The position numbers were made by a program, and so were the translations under genes. DNA of 46,044 nucleotides from Rhizopus sp. PT2906 (Eukaryota; Mucoromycota; Mucoromycetes; Mucorales; Rhizopodaceae): NCBI GenBank assembly GCA_025529335.1, contig JAMYHX010000349.1:1-46044 (forward strand), written 5' to 3'. This document shows, in pieces, positions 1 to 10,955 of this stretch. Numbering within the stretch: position 1 is the first letter of the stretch; every line of letters begins with the position of its first letter. The notes below the pieces were generated by a model. It was not told the origin of the DNA, did no database searches, and saw only the letters and a list, made by a program, of their open reading frames with translations.

Positions 1-455
1 ATCACATTTCATTTTGATGAACGCATTTCTTTTGAATTAGATCCGACTGTGATTCAAAAAGCACTGGATCGTAACATATATTTTGAACTCTGTTATGCAG
101 ATGCGATCAAAGGTAATAAACATCTTGTATACATTTATGCATATACTCATTATGTTAAAGACAAGCAAGCTAGAATATACACCTTGCAGATTGCAAGACA
201 ATTAATTGAATATACCAAAGGCAAGCAGGTGATTATTTCCAGTGGAGCTGATAATGTATCTGAGATCCGTCATCCATTTGACATATTTTACTTGTAAGTT
301 TTTTTTTTTTTTTTTTGCATAACACACCTATTAAAAAAAAAATTTTTTTTAGTGCCAAATCGTTAGGTTTAGCCAATGATCAAGCAAAATTTGTAATAGA
401 AAAGCACTGCGAACAACTGTTACTAAAGACTAAAAGGAAGGCAATAAAATCATGA
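1..455 (+). CDS. RPP1: RNase P/MRP protein subunit p30 (Rpp30/Rpp1), 3' part
   Basis: The gene is cut by the window edge; the visible coding part is join(<1..293, 353..455), in frame from base 1. The product would be a protein subunit of nuclear RNase P and RNase MRP, which trim tRNA 5' leaders and pre-rRNA. The recognisable part is the C-terminal end of the TIM-barrel-like p30 fold: the motif ISSGADNVSEIRHPFD followed by a KSLGL segment and a short basic tail. The intron (294-352, 59 bp) has a GTAAGT donor and a T-rich tract before AG; splicing gives phenylalanine at the junction and reads to TGA at 453-455. Identification rests on the SSGA..xEIR..D and SLGL motifs that I know from Rpp30 proteins. 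The next gene starts only 58 bp downstream on the same strand. Confidence 0.85.
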
Positions 456-513
456 CGTATACACTCGTAAGGGTTTCTCTCTTTTCTTTTTTTCTTTCTT
501 TCTCTTTCTCTTT

Positions 514-972
514 ATGAGTTATCATTATCAATCTATTAATGAAACAATCATAAATGATGGTTATGAAACAAAGACTTCCATCATCATTCATGAAATATCA
601 GAGGCAGAAGCATCCAGTTTGTGTGTAGAGGAAAGATCTCAATATGAAGTTTTGGATGAGGATCAATTGACTGAATACGACTTTTTGGCACTCGAAGAAG
701 AGGATGAGACTGAAAGTGAATCCGATGTAGAATACTATTGGTTTCCATCACTCATGAGGAACTCGATCATTGAGTTCTTGAGTGATGACGACGAGAGTTT
801 GGTATCAGACGATGCTAGTGAAGCCATTGTTGAAGAAGAAAAAGAAGATGATTCAGATAAAAACATGTACATAACAAGCCATGGTAAACGATCTCCTCGT
901 TTTAGATATCAACAAAACAAGAGAATGAAAAGAGATCAAGTTCCAGTAGAAGTGATTCATATTGTTCTTTAA
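514..972 (+). CDS. Small acidic protein of unknown function (152 aa)
   Basis: This is an uninterrupted 152-codon frame starting at an ATG that directly follows a CT-rich tract (481-513), the same kind of leader seen before other genes in this window. The protein is strongly acidic in the middle (runs of E and D around residues 65-120), ends in a basic stretch with KRSPRFRYQQNKRMKR, and has an aromatic core VEYYWFPSL. I see no signal peptide, transmembrane segment or known domain. It sits between RPP30 and DBP10 on the same strand with very short spacers, so a separate transcript is plausible but a read-through artefact cannot be excluded. Function is unknown; the acidic-then-basic pattern would fit a nuclear or nucleolar protein, which is only an inference. 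Confidence 0.55.
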   Translation: MSYHYQSINETIINDGYETKTSIIIHEISEAEASSLCVEERSQYEVLDEDQLTEYDFLALEEEDETESESDVEYYWFPSLMRNSIIEFLSDDDESLVSDDASEAIVEEEKEDDSDKNMYITSHGKRSPRFRYQQNKRMKRDQVPVEVIHIVL

Positions 973-1090
973 TTTATGCATTTTTTTTTTTAAAAAAAAA
1001 AAAGGAATAAATGATTAAAACTACGCCCTTTTAGCTGTCCTTTTCAGCCACCCCTTTTCTTTCTTTTTTTTCTGTAGTGTTTTTTATTTG

Positions 1091-3965
1091 ATGGCAGTCC
1101 TGAAAAAGATCAAATCAGCTGCCAAATCGGCTTCATCCAAGGCTCAATCTAAAAAGAAAGAATCTTCAGCATCACAGTTGAAGAAGAAAGAGCCTTCGGC
1201 ATCACAGCTGAAGAAGAAAGAGTTTCAACAAAAGAAATACAACAAGGGCAACAAGAAGAAGAAGGAAGAAGAAGAAGACTCCGATTTTGAAATCGTGCCT
1301 AATACTTCAACTCAAACCGCTCATGACCAGATCTCGGATTCAGACGACTCCGATCTTGAAGCTGACATGTTTAATCAGTTCAAAGACAAAAAGCCAGTTG
1401 CAACAACAGCAACAACAACAACAACAAAAAAGATCCCACAACAAGAGATCAAAGTAAATGATGATGACGACGATGAACAGGACGAGAAATTCATTGCCTC
1501 AGAGACAATGGCTGCGAATCGTAAAAACAAAAAATCGGGTGGATTTCAATCGATGGGTAAAAAAAAAAAAAAAAAAGTTTGACTTTTTTTTTTTTCTAAT
1601 CTCTTTTTAAAAAACAGGTCTAAGCAATGCAGTATTCAAAGCTGTTCTTCACAAAGGTTTCAAGGTACCCACACCTATTCAACGTAAATGTATCCCTCTT
1701 GTCCTCCAGGGCGACGACGTGGTAGGCATGGCTCGTACAGGTTCTGGCAAGACCGCGGCCTTTTTGATTCCTATGCTCGAGAAACTCAAGGCACACTCAG
1801 CCAAGACAGGAGCTCGTGCACTGGTGCTGTCACCTTCACGTGAACTTGCCCTTCAAACACAAAAGGTATGCAAGGAACTCTCCAAGTATACTGACCTACG
1901 TAGCTGTTGTATCGTCGGTGGTGACAGTCTGGACGAACAGTTTGAGATGATTGCATCTAATCCGGACATATTGATCGCCACGCCCGGTCGATTGCTACAT
2001 TTGGCTGTAGAAATGAACATGGATCTGCGTACGATCGAGTATGTCGTATTTGATGAAGCCGATCGATTGTTCGAAATGGGTTTTGCCGTTCAGCTACACG
2101 AAATTCTCTCTCGATTGCCGCCTAGTCGTCAGACCTTACTCTTCTCTGCCACGCTGCCCAAGATGCTTGTGGATTTTGCCAAGGCAGGTCTTCAAGAACC
2201 AACACTGATACGATTGGATGCCGATACGAAAATCTCCAAGGATCTCGAGATGGCGTTCTTTTCAGTAAAGGATAATGAAAAGGAAGGAGCCTTACTCTAT
2301 CTCCTCAGAAATGTCATCCAGTTACCCAAGAAAACACAAAACACAGACTCCAAGAAAAGAAAGGGAGCGACAGAGGCCGATAAACAGACCATCCTGTTTG
2401 CAGCCACCAAGCATCATGTCGAATACCTCGCAACTTTGCTCGAAATCGCCGGTTACCAAGTATCATATGTGTACGGTTCGCTCGATCAGACAGCTCGTAA
2501 CATTCAAATCACTCGGTTCAGAAACGGCGTGACCAACATCATGGTTGTCACTGACGTTGCTGCACGTGGTATCGATATTCCCATTCTAGAAAACGTCATT
2601 AATTATGACTTTTGTGGCTCCTCCAAGGTCTTTGTGCACCGTGTCGGTCGTGCGGCGCGTGCTGGTCGTCGAGGTTGGGCCTACTCTTTGGTTACATCAG
2701 ATGACCTTCCTTACCTTGTCGATCTCGAACTTTTCTTGACCCGTCCTCTCGTCATGGGTGGCGATAAGGAAGAGTATGACTATACAGCTGAGCTTGTCCT
2801 GGGTACTATGCCAACAGACACGCTGGTGGACGATCAAAATTGGGTGACATCTCTTGTCGAGCGAGACGCTAGTCTTCAGGGTACACATAAGACAGCTATG
2901 AATGCTTATAAGCTCTACAACCGTACAAAGCCCCGTGCTTCTGCTGAGAGTTATAGCCGTGCAAAGGAACTGATCAAGAAGAGAAACTATATTCATCTGC
3001 ACCCTCTCTTAGAAGATGAATCGACAACAAGCCAAGCTGCGATTGAACGAGCAAATATGATTCAAGCCATTTCAGGATTCAGACCGGCCGAAACGATCTT
3101 TGAAGTTGGTTTGCGTGGTAGAAAAAAGCAGTCGCCTGCAAGTACGATCATGCGTGAACGACGTGAGGCGGTGGGTAAAGTGATTGCTGCACATAAATCA
3201 AAACAGGAAGAATCATCAACAAATGAAAAGAAGAGTGTAACAATTGAGGATCTTGGCGGTGATGTAGGAGAAGATGAGTTAGCAGAGGCATTTAATATAC
3301 CAGAATCATCAGATAAAAAGAAAAAGAAGAGTTATCGAGATGAAGAATATTATCTATCATACACACAAAAGGACGCCAACACCGAGCGTGGATACTCTAT
3401 GGCCAGTAACGGAAACTTTATTGAACAAGCATCCAAGGCGCAACTCGATTTAACCGGAGACGATCAAGATGCAATCAAGAAGAGTCAAAGCATGCTTCGT
3501 TGGGACTCCAAGAAGAAGAAGTTTGTTCGTGGTTTGGGTATCGGCTCTGACAACAAAAAGATGATCCGTACCGAAAGCGGCGCGCTCATCCCTGCTTCGT
3601 ACAAGAGCGGTCGTTTTGATGAATGGGCTAAAAAGAAACATATCAGCATTCCTCGTACGGGTGAACGTGAACTTGCTAACGCTGCTCATCTGTCCAAGAA
3701 GAGATTCCGTCATAATCGAGTCGATGAGGCCAAGCCACTGGATCCCTTGGCATATGATTATGATAAGAAGCTAAAGAAGCGCAAGATGAAGGAAGCAGAG
3801 ATTATTGTCGAAAAGGACGGCATGGGTAAGAAGCGAGTCGGTAATCGATCGACAGCCAAGAACGAGCTCAAGAATGCTAGTCAGATCCGTAAAGACCGTA
3901 TCGCATACGAAAAAAGAAAGGAGAAATCTACACGTCCTTCACGAAAAGGAAAGAATCGTAAATAA
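1091..3965 (+). CDS. DBP10: ATP-dependent RNA helicase Dbp10/DDX54
   Basis: Coding sequence is join(1091..1556, 1618..3965), 937 aa, close to the yeast (995) and human (881) lengths as I know them. It is a DEAD-box helicase of the nucleolus needed for 60S ribosomal subunit assembly. The 61-bp intron (1557-1617) falls inside the Q motif: joining restores GFQSMG-LSNAVFKAVLHKG and the PTPIQ motif. Further motifs in order are ARTGSGKT (about residue 196, ATP binding), DEAD (about 301), SAT (about 330) and HRVGRAARAGR (about 495); the last is the Dbp10 variant of motif VI. A DBP10CT-like segment lies near residues 745-800 (GYSMASNGNFIEQA and LRWDSKKKKFVRG), followed by a Lys/Arg-rich tail. The N-terminus before the Q motif is a low-complexity Lys/Glu region with repeated SASQLKKKE units. 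The ATG at 1091 is the first in frame and follows a T-rich leader. Confidence 0.95.
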
Positions 3966-5636
3966 TACTTATGCTTTTGTAAATGTTTTTCTAGACTGTT
4001 ACTTTTTTTATATAATAAAATACCTTTTCTTTTCTATGAAGCGTCGTGTTTTATTCTTTTTGGGAAAGCTAAAGAGTTTAAATATGAAGCCTTTCATATA
4101 ATAACACTTGTATGATTTGATGATGTAATAATAAGCCCGTATTGTTAATTATATATAGTAACCTCTTAAAAATCAAATGAGCTTGCTTTCAGTTTGGAAG
4201 TTGTTATAAAAAAGAGAGGCAACATTAGGACAAGAATCTTGTTTATTTTGACAGATACAATTTAACACCCCTCTCAGCAGTAATTCGGAAAGACAAGAAG
4301 CACTAATTTATGGCTACTTGCAGCTGAAGTAAATGCAACTTCAACGCATCTTTGGCAGCTTTTATTTGCGTGATACCTATGATTAAAACTGCCACTGTAC
4401 AGGGGAGTGAGTACAAACTTGTCGTTATCTATATTCTTCGAGCGTAGGTGTTATGAACAACTAGCTAGATAAGCGCTAGTAACTGTCTTGTGTTTCGGTC
4501 TATATATGAAAATGGACGTTGTGCGTTACTCACTCTCATGAGCGTGCATACGCATCCAACACAGTGTATTCCCTACATCTTCCTCAGCCAATGGCCTGTA
4601 AATTTGAGTGTTTGCGCGGTACACAGAGTAATCAAAAACTGCTTAATAGATAGAATCCGAATGTGTATTAGATGAAATTTCTCATGCCAAAACTGCCCTA
4701 AAGCTTATTTGAACATATATCTACTCTATGAACTCGTTAATTCTCAGTTTACTCTTAATAAAGACGTGATAAAGGATATATTCCCTTAATCAGTTAACAA
4801 TGAAGCTGTTATGTTTTCAAGCAAAGATTAAGGTGTTGCTGAAATATATGCTATAGATGCGACGAAAGCAGTTTCATCTGCATGACCTCGCGTAAAAAAG
4901 AAAAGCCTAAAAGAGTTTCAACTTGACATGTGGGACTTTTATAAGACTCGGAAATAAAGTAATTAGGCTGCTATCTTCCTCTTGTCTTTGTTTTATTTAG
5001 AAAAAACTTGTGTTCTGTGTGAATATGTCAGTGTTCTTTGCTTTTTCTTTTGATCTGATTAGATGCGTTTCTACATTTAACTTTCCTTTGCTAATTTACT
5101 TTATCATAGTCTGTTATTCAGACACACATGAGTTTTAACTTGGTTGCCTAATGATTATGTATTACCGAGGAATCATAGGGTAAGGTTATATTCACATCGC
5201 ATTGCACATCCGCTATTCAGATATTCGTAGTTGTAAGAAACACGTTAGGACATGTATTTGGCTGCTTGAATAAAGGATTGTAAAATAAATCTATGGCCAA
5301 CAGTTACAGATATAAGATTAAATAAATCTTAGCTCTATAGAACAATGATAATTTGCTTTTTTTTTTTTCCTACAGTTAAAGTGGACGTTGGGTCCTCATA
5401 TTTCATTCCGCAAAGGAAAATTTTTAATATTCTGATCCAACCTTGTTATCTTGGCAGCTTTTACTATGACGCCTCGGATAAGCTCATATTTTGCCTTACT
5501 TACCATCTTCCGATATGACAATACCAAGAAATTACAGTTACACTATTTAATTCACTTTTAGGGTATCTACATGCTTTTTACTACTTGGTTCATGTGGAAA
5601 TTGATCTGACTTTTTACACTTGTGTATTTACAAATC
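3966..5636. other. AT-rich intergenic region, no gene recognised
   Basis: This spacer of about 1.7 kb separates the stop of DBP10 from the promoter of the LysM pseudogene. It contains only short open frames without recognisable motifs (the longest, near 4490-4675, looks random). An AATAAAAT sequence near 4015 could serve as the DBP10 polyadenylation signal. I see no RNA gene, terminal repeat or transposon motif. Confidence 0.5.
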
Positions 5637-5678
5637 TATATAAATAGGCAAGTAAAGACCCTCTCTCTCTCTCTCTTA
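5637..5678 (+). promoter_or_regulatory. TATA box plus CT tract of the LysM pseudogene
   Basis: A good TATA element (TATATAAATA, 5637-5646) is followed about 15 bp later by a (CT) run at 5659-5676, and then by a C/A-rich leader up to the former start codon near 5723. This arrangement looks like a strong core promoter and suggests the ancestral gene was highly expressed, which fits the biased codon use (GCT, AAG, CTT, GTC) of the decayed coding region. Confidence 0.55.
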
Positions 5679-5722
5679 TTTTCATCAACAACTTACCCCT
5701 AAACAATACTTGCTAGTTTACA

Positions 5723-6316
5723 ACGAGACTTTCCCTTATTGCCTCCGCCGCTCTTTCTGTCTTTGGCCTTACTCAAGCCTTGGATCAGCACGCTGCTCAG
5801 CCTGCTTGTCGTGAAAAGTACACTGGTAAGAAGCGGACACGTATATACATTAATTGAAGCTGACTCCACAATAGTCACTAAAGGCGATACCTGTCAATCC
5901 ATCGCTTCCAAGCATCATGTTACCAAGGGCCATCTTGCTGAATGGACCAAGAAGCTTGAACCTAGCTTTGACTGTGACAAGATCAAGCCTGGTCAGTTTA
6001 TTTGTGTAGACGTAAAACATATTGCGCGACATTGATTGTATCATGATAACTTGTTTTTGGTTTAATATGCTTCTTTCGAAAGAAGAGATGCTCATGAGTA
6101 CCGTCATCCTGCTCATAACAAGTTCCACCCCAAGGAGCCTACTACTACTCACATTCCTCCTAAGCCTATTCATGCTCCCAAGGAATCTGAGCACAAAAAG
6201 CGTAAAGTTAAGGAATCTGCCACCCCTAGAAGGCTCACCACAAGAAATTCCATCATAAGAAGCCTGCCAAGAAGCACACCACCAAGGCTAAGCCTGCTAA
6301 GCCTGCTCGCAACTAA
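5723..6316 (+). pseudogene. Decayed secreted LysM-domain protein gene
   Basis: Three frame-linked pieces add up to a secreted protein: a signal peptide core (LSLIASAALSVFGLTQA), a LysM domain (KYTVTKGDTCQSIASKHH to KPGQFICV) and a His/Lys/Pro-rich tail ending AKPARN. LysM domains bind chitin or related N-acetylglucosamine polymers. Exon 1 runs to 5825 and exon 2 is 5875-6011; the first intron (49 bp, GTAAGA, branch-like GCTGAC) restores the LysM core perfectly. It is broken in three ways. The position expected for the start codon reads ACG (5723-5725) with an in-frame TAG three codons upstream. No acceptor for the second intron (donor 6012, acceptors near 6082-6087) gives the right phase. The tail changes frame near 6226-6231, as if one base had been lost. 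Initiation at ACG alone would not rescue it. Alternative explanations are sequencing errors or an unusual splice form. Confidence 0.7.
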
Positions 6317-7355
6317 GTAATAGGGTACGCATCTATGAGTTGTCTTCTTTCAAATATATTTTGAATAAATAAAGACGCGTGTTATTTTTATAGCTTATAA
6401 AACTTTTGCTTTAAATTTGATGTTTGAGATAAAATATTTTAGAAAATGTGCACTGCCTAAAGATTCCCTTATGTGCTTGGTGTAGTTCGACTGAATACCA
6501 CTTTATGTTCTTTTCGCTTTTGCTTTATTTTTTAAAGGAGCAGTCGTGCACATTAGTCTTGGGGAGAGTAAGGAAGATGCAATAATGTATACGCCAACAA
6601 TCTATTAAAGAAAGCATCTAAAGTGGTATTACCATAATATAATATCTTAATACTCATAATGTATTGTGAAACAGTTCATTATTTTCATTTCCCCAAAAAA
6701 TTCATGAGGTGTTCAAAAGATGCCTATTGATACAATATCGTCTATCTTTGGATGGAGAATATCTATACGTAAGGAAGTATCAGCAAATATTAAATCTTTG
6801 AATTCATTTAACGAATGTATAATCAAAAGTGAACATGCGTCGCTCAACATCGTACGACTATTTAGCTGCATTATCTGTATGCAGTGACGACCTTTCCCCC
6901 CCTCTTTCTCCGTATACATTTAGTATTGATAATGCAAGAAAGCCATAACTAAATGACTCTCCCCTTATTCTTATACATTCATTAGAATTTTCACTCAATT
7001 TCACTCTTATCAGTAATGATTAAAGGGGGGTTGCTCTATATACAGCATTACACTTTTGGCTGCATGACATTATTCTCATTTTAATTGACGACAGTTTCAA
7101 CTCTCTTTTTTTTATTATTATATCTTTATTAATTCGGATATATCAAGGCTAAACTTGATAAACCCACAATGCTGTTTTGCACATAAAGTGGGATAAAGTT
7201 TATGATGCATGAATAAAGATATTCTATTTGTGTACTTCTAACGGAGTTTCAATTAACAATACTAGATTTTCAGGTGTATTTTTTTTTGTTCAGTATAAAG
7301 TGTTACCTCATTCTCACACTTTTGCGATTGTTTATTTATACTTGCATCATCTTTT
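6317..7355. other. Intergenic region, no gene recognised
   Basis: About 1 kb of AT-rich sequence lies between the LysM pseudogene and the perilipin gene. AATAAATAAAG near 6364 could be the old polyadenylation signal of the pseudogene. I find no open frame with recognisable motifs on either strand and no clear repeat. Confidence 0.5.
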
Positions 7356-7392
7356 ATCTCTCTCTCTTCTTTCTCTCTCTCTCTCTCTCTCT
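7356..7392 (+). promoter_or_regulatory. CT-rich tract upstream of the perilipin gene
   Basis: A nearly pure CT tract occupies 7356-7392, ending about 25 bp before the perilipin ATG. Similar pyrimidine tracts precede other genes here (514, 5723, 28910), so it is probably part of the 5' leader or initiator region of well-expressed genes in this fungus. This role is inferred from position only. Confidence 0.4.
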
Positions 7393-7416
7393 ATCTGTCT
7401 TTTATTAGCTGTCACA

Positions 7417-8565
7417 ATGACTGTACTTCATCATCCACCAGCAAAAGATAGTAAGTAGTATCGGTGTATCCTTCCCTTTTTTATATATACATGATAAGAA
7501 CAAAAAAGCATATTTAATGCATATGTATATTTAAAAAAGGGGAGGTATTTATCTATTCTTTTTGATTATTTACATATTTTAATAACAAAAAAAGGTGAAA
7601 ATGGACACACCAAGGCGAATGGTAAAAGTCAGGAGCACTTTATCGAACGCGTAAGGTCTATTCCTATTGTTAAAGATAGTGTATCCATGGCCCATGAAAT
7701 GGCAAATAAGACATTGATTGGCAGATGGACATTATCTACTTTTCAATTGGCTACAAACGATCATGTATCAAATTATTATCGTCAATACCTGGAGCCTCAC
7801 TTGGATCGTTATGGCGGTCGTTCATTAGACTATGTTCAGTCCAAGGTACCTGTTATCAACCAGCCTAGTTCTAAAGTGATTGAGGCCATAAGACAGCCTG
7901 TGAAAGAAAAGGTGGATACCACACTTGAAACTGTGACGTATCCTGCGCATGTTGTGGCTGAAAAGGTTAATCAAAGATTGGGTATTGTAGTAGATCGTCT
8001 AGAAGATGCTGCTGACAGGTACTTGCCCTCATCAAAGGAAAGTGTCAGACAAGCGTCCTGTGAAAATCAAGCGGTCCGTGCCTACAATGTGTTACTCGAA
8101 CTCTCTAGACGATTGACCCAAACGCTTCCCAAGACTCGTCAAGAGGCAGTTGACATTGCCAGTTCAAATGAATACATACAGTCAATCCTTAGTCAACTTC
8201 AAGTTGCTCAAGATGTTCTCGTTCAGTCCTTCACTATGTACGGTCAACTCGCTCAAGAACGTCTTCCTCCTTCCGTGATAGCTCGTGTTCAACAAACGGC
8301 AGAACTTATACACCAGTACGGCCAGCAACTATCCACTTGTGTCCATCCTGAATGGATCAAGCAGCATCTCAGTACAGCCGTGGCTTCCCTTCAGCAACAG
8401 CTGGATCTCACTATGACCGAGTTGGCTCGCACAGATAAGACAGTAATCGAAAAGACTCGTTTGTTCTTCAAGAACATCGAAGACCATCTCTTACCTCTCA
8501 TCCAATCCATCCAATCTCAACTTCTCTTGCTCTTAAAACAATCATCTCACGCCAAAACTGAATAA
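7417..8565 (+). CDS. Perilipin-family lipid-droplet protein
   Basis: Coding sequence is join(7417..7450, 7595..8565), 334 aa. The first exon is tiny (11 codons plus one base); the 144-bp intron has a GTAAGT donor, and joining gives KDSENGHTKANG. The PAT-like region starts near residue 25: FIERVRSIPIVKDSVSMAHEM resembles the 'VxRVxxLPLVxSxYDxV' start of animal and fungal perilipins, followed by a YxxxLEPHLDRYGGRSLDYVQSKVPVINQPSS stretch like the perilipin LEPQ...LDKIEEKLPxLxQP segment. The rest is amphipathic helix without transmembrane segments. Perilipins coat lipid droplets and control access of lipases; fungal members are known as Cap20/MPL1-like. The gene lies tail-to-tail with COX20, with 17 bp between the stop codons. 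A triacylglycerol lipase gene lies 14 kb away. Confidence 0.8.
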
Positions 8566-8582
8566 AAAAAAGACATTTTCTC

Positions 8583-9147
8583 TTAATCTTTTTTATTGTT
8601 CACCGGTGTCTCGAACACAACCTCAAAGGCCCCATTTTTTCCTCTTTCGGTAATCATTAATTTTTCATTGCGCTCAGAATCGGTTGCCTTGACAATCATG
8701 CGCAACTTTTCAAGTTTTTGACGTCTGTCCATTTGGCACATCTCAAATGAGATAGCAGATACACCGCAGAATGTACCGACGGCCCAGTTGGCAGATGTTG
8801 GTATCATACCTATTATACATCACCCATCTTTAGGTTATGTGTGAAAAAAAAATTTTTTTAATGTGCTTACGTTTAGACATGAAACGAATAGCGCCCATGG
8901 CTACACCAGCAGCTATAATATAACAAGTTTTAATATATACAGATTACTCTGTTTTTTTTTTTTCTCGCTTCTTTACCCATTCCATAAAGTAATGCATTAC
9001 GAGAACAAGGAATCTTGTTGATGTCTTTGAAATCTTCCAACTTGATTGTCTATTTTACATGTTATTCAAACTCTTTTTTTTTTATGTTGTAAATAAAACC
9101 TTTAAGGCATCTACAAAAGAAGGTGAATCTTGTTGAGACGATGACAT
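8583..9147 (-). CDS. COX20: Cytochrome c oxidase assembly protein COX20
   Basis: Four exons on the minus strand, complement(join(8583..8809, 8871..8912, 8977..9049, 9100..9147)), give 129 aa. All three introns (61, 64 and 50 bp) are GT-AG and every phase fits. COX20 (FAM36A) is an inner-mitochondrial-membrane chaperone for Cox2 during cytochrome oxidase assembly. The family signature is visible: DFKDINKIPCSRNALLYGMG, then a first membrane helix (about residues 34-53), KRMIPTSANWAVGTFCGV with a second helix (about 60-78), and FEMCQMDRRQKLEKLRMI. The Cys of IPCSRN and the short CxxxR-like segment after the second helix are typical. Start at 9147 is the first ATG. It is convergent with the perilipin gene, so the two 3' untranslated regions must overlap. 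Confidence 0.9.
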
Positions 9148-9474
9148 TATAGAAATGAAATATAAAATATGAGGGTCCTTTTTTTTTTTTTTTTTTTTTT
9201 TACTGAGAGGGTCAATTTTTGAGTCACAGCAAGGTTTCTGTAAGATCGACGACACATGTGAAATATTACTGCTCTCTCTTTCTCTGTCCTTTTTCTTTAT
9301 CATTCGGAAGGAAAAGTCCTGGTATTCGATTATAAAATGACTATATCTTGTATCACTGTTACAAGCCATAAAGAACACATACATACACACATATACACAC
9401 ACGAAAGGCAGAATTGTTTTTTTTTCTTTTTCTTTTTCTTTTATCTTTCTTAGTTTCTGCTCTTTACACGCGTT
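9148..9474. other. Divergent promoter region, COX20 / C2H2 gene
   Basis: This 327-bp spacer separates the start codons of two divergently transcribed genes. It holds a T run of 22 at 9179-9200, CT-rich stretches near 9273-9300 and 9420-9450, and a CA-rich stretch near 9380-9401. No clear TATA box is seen for either gene. Confidence 0.4.
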
Positions 9475-10340
9475 ATGAGCATTTATTATAATTCTCGTGA
9501 ATTATACGCGAATTATAGCAACTATGCCATGTATCCATTCTCAGGTATGAAATAACCCACTATTCAAAAAGAGGAAATTAACAAAATATAGCAGATGGGT
9601 CGTTTCTATCATTTGTGGAAGATCCGTGTCCGGTAGCCGATGTTACACAAAACTCAACTATGACCACAGATGAAGTGAATTCACATTGATATGTCACTGA
9701 ATATGTGTATTTATATACTTATTTCTTAGGATACATCTGTCGATGGCACTGATTATATATCATCATTCTCTCATCTAACAAGAGAACAACTCATTGAGAG
9801 ATTAATTCAGCTCGAAAGAGAAAGGTTCGTTGAACCAAAAGGTAAGAGCACAGATAAGGTGATTTAGGTTATCCTAAACAAGGCAATTCCTTAAAGATTA
9901 TCCTTGTCGTTGGATAAGATGCGATCACAGATACTCCACACTGGATCAGTTAACTCTTCACATTCAAAATGTTCACATTGGCTCTGGAAAGGTATATTAT
10001 TAAAACATCGATTGTTCATGAACACATAATTACGTTACATTAGGCATCTTACAGTTGTGAATGGGCAAACTGTCCAAGAAAAAAGAAGCCATTCCTAAAA
10101 AGGCACAAGATGCAAAACCATATGAGAACTCACACGGGTGAAAGACCATTTGCTTGTTCTATTTGCGACAAGCGCTTCTCTAGACCGGATTCACTTCAAA
10201 CTCATCTCAAGACGCATTCCAATGTTCGACCCTATGCTTGCTTTTCCTGTGGAAAGGCTTATTTTCATTCAAGGTCTCTTCGAAAGCATGCTAAAGTTCA
10301 TCAAGAAGCTGGTTCTTCTTTAGATACGTTCATTTTATAG
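9475..10340 (+). CDS. C2H2 zinc-finger protein with four fingers, probable transcription factor
   Basis: Five exons, join(9475..9544, 9592..9674, 9730..9841, 9897..9991, 10044..10340), encode 218 aa. The N-terminal half is Tyr/Ser-rich with no motif apart from a short helix (LTREQLIERLIQLERER). Four C2H2 fingers follow: C92-C97-H110-H115, then C125-C130-H146-H150 with an enlarged C-to-H spacing, then two classical fingers (CSICDKRFSRPDSLQTH and CFSCGKAYFHSRSLRKH) joined by TGERPF-type linkers. The first two have the CxWxxC form seen in Gli/Zic/PacC-like proteins, with a GSGK spacer between them. It presumably binds DNA; the target is unknown. Intron 1 ends in TAGCAG, where either AG keeps the frame, so a one-residue alternative product (with or without one Ala) is possible. 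The donor of intron 2 (GTGAAT) is the weakest call. Confidence 0.8.
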
Positions 10341-10484
10341 TATTGGTCCTCAACTACTATAAACCTATATTGACACAATAAAGTCTCCCTCTCTCTTTCT
10401 CTCTCTTTAATAAGGGACGCACTCATGCAGAGCAACACGAGCTTCTTCATGTTTTTGAATGCGATTTATTATTATTAATAATTA

Positions 10485-10905
10485 CTAATTACTCTGAAAT
10501 GATGAAGACAGTTTACCGAATGCTTCCAAAAACGCCTTCTTCTTCTTCTTTTCTTTCATAGGCGTTGTTGCCGTAGGCGTCATCGATGGACTACTCATGT
10601 TTGAATCACTGGCTGGCAGGATATCGATCTCAGACTGCATAAAGGCTGATTTGTTATTAGGTGTCGAAGGATATTTACTGCCAACCGAGTATTTCCTCGA
10701 ACGGAATGAGTTGAGTGTAGGCGATGCAGTGTTGCTCTGGTATTCAAATAAAGATGAACGCTGGTCAGATGCAGTTGCCGTTGATGTAGAGGGCACAGGT
10801 TGAACTAGGCCAGGAGTAGGTGTGGTTGTTGCAGGTGATGATATTGCACGAGATCTTGGATTTTGTTGTTGTTGCTGTTGATGCCCTTGTTGTTGTTGTT
10901 GTTGT

Positions 10906-10955
<50 letters not shown>

